Assembly: GCA_002841275.1 (NCBI GenBank) | Contig: PHET01000001.1 | Location: 1 to 34,435 of the forward strand | Direction: 5' to 3' | DNA length: 34,435 bases | Origin: Actinobacteria bacterium HGW-Actinobacteria-7 | Lineage (GTDB): Bacteria; Actinomycetota; Coriobacteriia; Anaerosomatales; PHET01 | In this document: positions 31,006 through 34,435 of the stretch, piece by piece | Numbering within the stretch: the stretch's first letter is position 1 | How the letters are laid out: every line of letters starts with the position of its first letter | Position numbers and translations under genes: made by a program | Notes under the pieces: model-generated | What the model saw: only the letters and a program-made list of their open reading frames with translations | Told to the model about the DNA's origin: nothing | The model's database searches: none

Positions 31006-33213
31006 ATGGTGACAGAATGGACGGGCGTCCATCGCGCCGCAGCCGCCGTGGTGGCTGCGGCGGTAGCTCAGGGTGACGGCGCGCTAAACGAGTGGCAGGC
31101 GAAGGTGCTGCTCGCCAGCTACGGGATCTCCGTCCCCGAGGGTGACCTTGCGCGCGACGAAGTCGAGGCCGTAGCCATCGCTCGGAGGCTCGATGGTCCG
31201 GTGGTCGTCAAGGCCATTGGACCGCGCATCAGCCACAAGACGGAACACGGGCTGGTCGCTCTCGATCTTCGCGGGGACGAGGCCGTCCGCGCCGCCGCGC
31301 GCTCCCTTCTGGCGCTCACCAAAGGCCAAGACGCCATGCTCCTCGTCGAGCGGATGGTCCGGGGAGCACGCGAGTTCATGATCGGCATGAAGCGCGATCC
31401 TTCCTTCGGCCCTGTTGTCGTCTTCGGAGTCGGAGGGATCTTCGCCGAGGCCCACAAGGACATCACACTGGGCGTGATGCCTTTGGAGGACCGGGACATC
31501 GAAGGCATGCTCGCCGGGATCAGGGCCAGCGCACTGCTCGACGACTTCCGCGGCATGGCGCCCGTGGATCGCGCGAAACTGGCCGGAGCACTACGTGCGC
31601 TCGCGCGCATTGCCCAGGACCACCCATCCATTACCGAGATCGACGTGAACCCCCTCATCGTTGAGGGCACGAAGCCGGTGGCTGCGGACGCACTCGTGAT
31701 TCTCAATTCCGCCGCACCGCTGGATGCGTCTGCATCCCTCCCACACGTCACCTCGTCCCCTGATCTGACCCCCTTGTTCGCGCCGCGCGCCGTCGCGGTC
31801 GTCGGCGCGTCGAACGACCCAAACAAATGGGGCGGATGGCTCCTCCGTAACCTCATCGACGGGGGCTTTGCCGGTCCGATCTACCCTGTCAACGGTCGCG
31901 GTGGCACCGTGTCCGGTCTGCCAGCCTTCAGCAGCATCGCAGAGCTGCCGGAAGCTCCGGACCTGGCGTTGATGGCAGTAGGAGCCGCCCACGTGAATGG
32001 TGCGCTCGAGCAGTGCGGCGAGCGCGGGATCCCCGTCGCCCTCGTGGTGGCTGCCGGCTTCTCGGAGGCTGGCGAAGCGGGAGCTGCTATGGAGGCACAG
32101 CTGGTAAACACGGCCCATGAATCGGGGGTCACACTCATCGGCCCCAATTGTATGGGCCTTCTCGCGACGCACAGCCGGCTGCACGCCGTCGGCTTCCTGG
32201 AGCTGAGACCGAAAGCCGGCGGCCTCAGCATCATCTCCCAGTCCGGCAACATCGGCGTGCAGCTCATCACCAGGGCCGAGCGACGCGGCGTTGGCATCGA
32301 CAAGTACGTGTCGGTCGGAAACCAGGCCACCACGAGCGCACTCCATGTGCTGGACGCGCTGGGAGACGACCCGGAGACCACAGCTGTCCTCGTCTATCTC
32401 GAAGAGGTCGGCGACGGCCGTCGCTTCCTCGACGTCATGCGCCGCATCACCCTTAAGAAGCCCGTGGTGATCCTGCCCGGCGGCATGACGGATTATGGCC
32501 GCCGCGCAGCTGCATCGCATACCGGCGCTATGGCGGGTTCGACTGATACCTTCCTGGCCGCAGTCCGTCAAACGGGCTGCCTCGTGCGAACGGGCCCTGA
32601 CGAGAGCATGGACCTGGCGTTGTGTCTGAGCGCGCTCCCTCTGCCAGCGGGCCGTCGCGTGGCTATCATGACCCTGGGTGGAGGGTGGGGTGTGCTGGCG
32701 GCGGACGAGCTGGCGCGCAACTCCCTCGAGCTGGCTGCGCTTGAGCCTCACGTTCTCGCCGCGCTCGACGCGCTCTTGCCCGGCTACTGGTGCCGCAGTA
32801 ACCCCGTCGACCTCGTGGCTGCCGTCAGCCCGGATCTCGCAGCCAGCACGCTAACGATGCTCGCCCAGAGCGAGGTCGTCGATGCCGTGGTCGTACTGGG
32901 CATCCTCCGCAGCCCGTCCACCGGCTGGACGTCAGACGACCCCGTGTCGGCCGGCGTACCGGGCGGACCCGGGCGCGGCAGCTTCAACCCCGCCGAGGTC
33001 GCCTTTCTCGAGCGTGTATCGGAGCTCATTGAGAGCACCGGCAAGCCGATCATCAACGTCCCCCTGCGCCCAATCGAGGCCGCGACCTTCCCGGGCGGCA
33101 CGCGACACGATCCGGTCATCCTCTACTCGCCGGTCGCTGCTGTGCGCGCTCTTGCCGCCATGGCCTGGTACGGGGAGTACGTCGCCGCGCAGGCGGGTGC
33201 CACGCTCCCCTGA
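31006..33213 (+). CDS. ADP-forming acetate/acyl-CoA synthetase (fused, beta-alpha order)
   Basis: The protein has 735 residues from ATG 31006. The N-terminal ATP-grasp domain (about 15-225; YGISVPEGDLA, GPVVVKAIGPRISHKTE, FGVGGIFAEAHKD, EIDVNPLIV) precedes a CoA-binding Rossmann domain (from about 255; AVAVVGASNDPNKWGGW) and a succinyl-CoA-ligase-like part with phospho-His505 in SHTGAMAGS. It converts acyl-CoA, ADP and phosphate to acid, CoA and ATP, or the reverse, and is common in anaerobes and archaea. The substrate is not readable from sequence. An in-frame ATG at 30958 would add 16 residues; 31006 is preferred for its AGGTGAG site and because the extension is Cys-rich and unlike the family. 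Confidence 0.88.
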   Translation: MVTEWTGVHRAAAAVVAAAVAQGDGALNEWQAKVLLASYGISVPEGDLARDEVEAVAIARRLDGPVVVKAIGPRISHKTEHGLVALDLRGDEAVRAAARSLLALTKGQDAMLLVERMVRGAREFMIGMKRDPSFGPVVVFGVGGIFAEAHKDITLGVMPLEDRDIEGMLAGIRASALLDDFRGMAPVDRAKLAGALRALARIAQDHPSITEIDVNPLIVEGTKPVAADALVILNSAAPLDASASLPHVTSSPDLTPLFAPRAVAVVGASNDPNKWGGWLLRNLIDGGFAGPIYPVNGRGGTVSGLPAFSSIAELPEAPDLALMAVGAAHVNGALEQCGERGIPVALVVAAGFSEAGEAGAAMEAQLVNTAHESGVTLIGPNCMGLLATHSRLHAVGFLELRPKAGGLSIISQSGNIGVQLITRAERRGVGIDKYVSVGNQATTSALHVLDALGDDPETTAVLVYLEEVGDGRRFLDVMRRITLKKPVVILPGGMTDYGRRAAASHTGAMAGSTDTFLAAVRQTGCLVRTGPDESMDLALCLSALPLPAGRRVAIMTLGGGWGVLAADELARNSLELAALEPHVLAALDALLPGYWCRSNPVDLVAAVSPDLAASTLTMLAQSEVVDAVVVLGILRSPSTGWTSDDPVSAGVPGGPGRGSFNPAEVAFLERVSELIESTGKPIINVPLRPIEAATFPGGTRHDPVILYSPVAAVRALAAMAWYGEYVAAQAGATLP

Positions 33214-33369
33214 TGCAACAGCACTTCAGGACGTAGCCTCCCGTTCGGAGCATTCCGGTTTCGGGTATATCTAGAGCACCCCGGTGAGCTCGCTCGAGTG
33301 GGTTTCGGCTTGAATGACTGACGACCACAAGAGACTCGCTTCGGACTTCAGGGCAGCTGTCCCCGATAG

Positions 33370-34435
<1,066 letters not shown>

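Noticed and set aside
31591-32751. 386-codon minus-strand frame
   Set aside because: It is antisense to the acyl-CoA synthetase, His/Arg-rich, and typical of GC-rich shadow frames.

Overview
The window looks like a chromosomal segment of a GC-rich actinobacterium with anaerobic or microaerophilic metabolism, perhaps of the Coriobacteriia/OPB41 type. The actinobacterial assignment rests on an actinobacterial-type integration host factor in the order pyr genes - mihF - gmk - rpoZ, frequent GTG starts and ATGA/GTGA overlaps. The anaerobic assignment rests on a PyrK-dependent dihydroorotate dehydrogenase, a two-subunit 2-oxoacid:ferredoxin oxidoreductase, an ADP-forming acyl-CoA synthetase, a rubrerythrin and a membrane polyferredoxin. 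The class-level placement is inference. I saw no mobile element, CRISPR array, rRNA or integrase; this is core chromosome with some accessory cassettes.

Layout. 1-404 (minus) is the start of a GerMN-domain lipoprotein cut by the window edge. 405-707 is a divergent regulatory region with the promoter, a PyrR-binding RNA element and a terminator-like hairpin. 708-12029 is a complete UMP biosynthesis operon, pyrR-pyrB-pyrC-carA-usp-carB-pyrK-pyrD-pyrF-pyrE, with a tandem universal stress protein gene placed between the two carbamoyl-phosphate synthetase subunit genes. 12036-13325 holds mihF, gmk and rpoZ behind their own promoter. 13340-15699 holds two tRNA-modification type genes, thiI and a DUF3524/QTMAN-like glycosyltransferase.

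15758-18081 is a PadR regulator, a HAAS/DUF5808/DUF1648-like membrane protein and a CPBP protease, resembling a membrane-stress or peptide-immunity cassette. 18086-19161 (minus) holds a rubrerythrin and a DJ-1/PfpI protein, divergent from a NapH-like polyferredoxin (19275-20351). 20416-26142 holds an alpha-oxoamine synthase behind a palindromic operator, followed by two coupled multi-spanning membrane proteins with degenerate GGDEF and HD/HD-GYP domains. 26139-28863 (minus) is korAB, divergent from coaBC and a DUF190 gene. Then come tRNA-Pro(GGG) at 30608-30684, an ADP-forming acyl-CoA synthetase, and the 5' two-thirds or so of katG, cut by the window end.

How the genes work together. The first 12 kb makes UMP and feeds GMP kinase and RNA polymerase omega. 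The last 8 kb links 2-oxoacid oxidation to acyl-CoA (KorAB), CoA synthesis (CoaBC) and ATP recovery from acyl-CoA (ADP-forming synthetase). The least explained part is the alpha-oxoamine synthase plus twin sensor cassette; the PadR-DUF1648-CPBP cassette is second.
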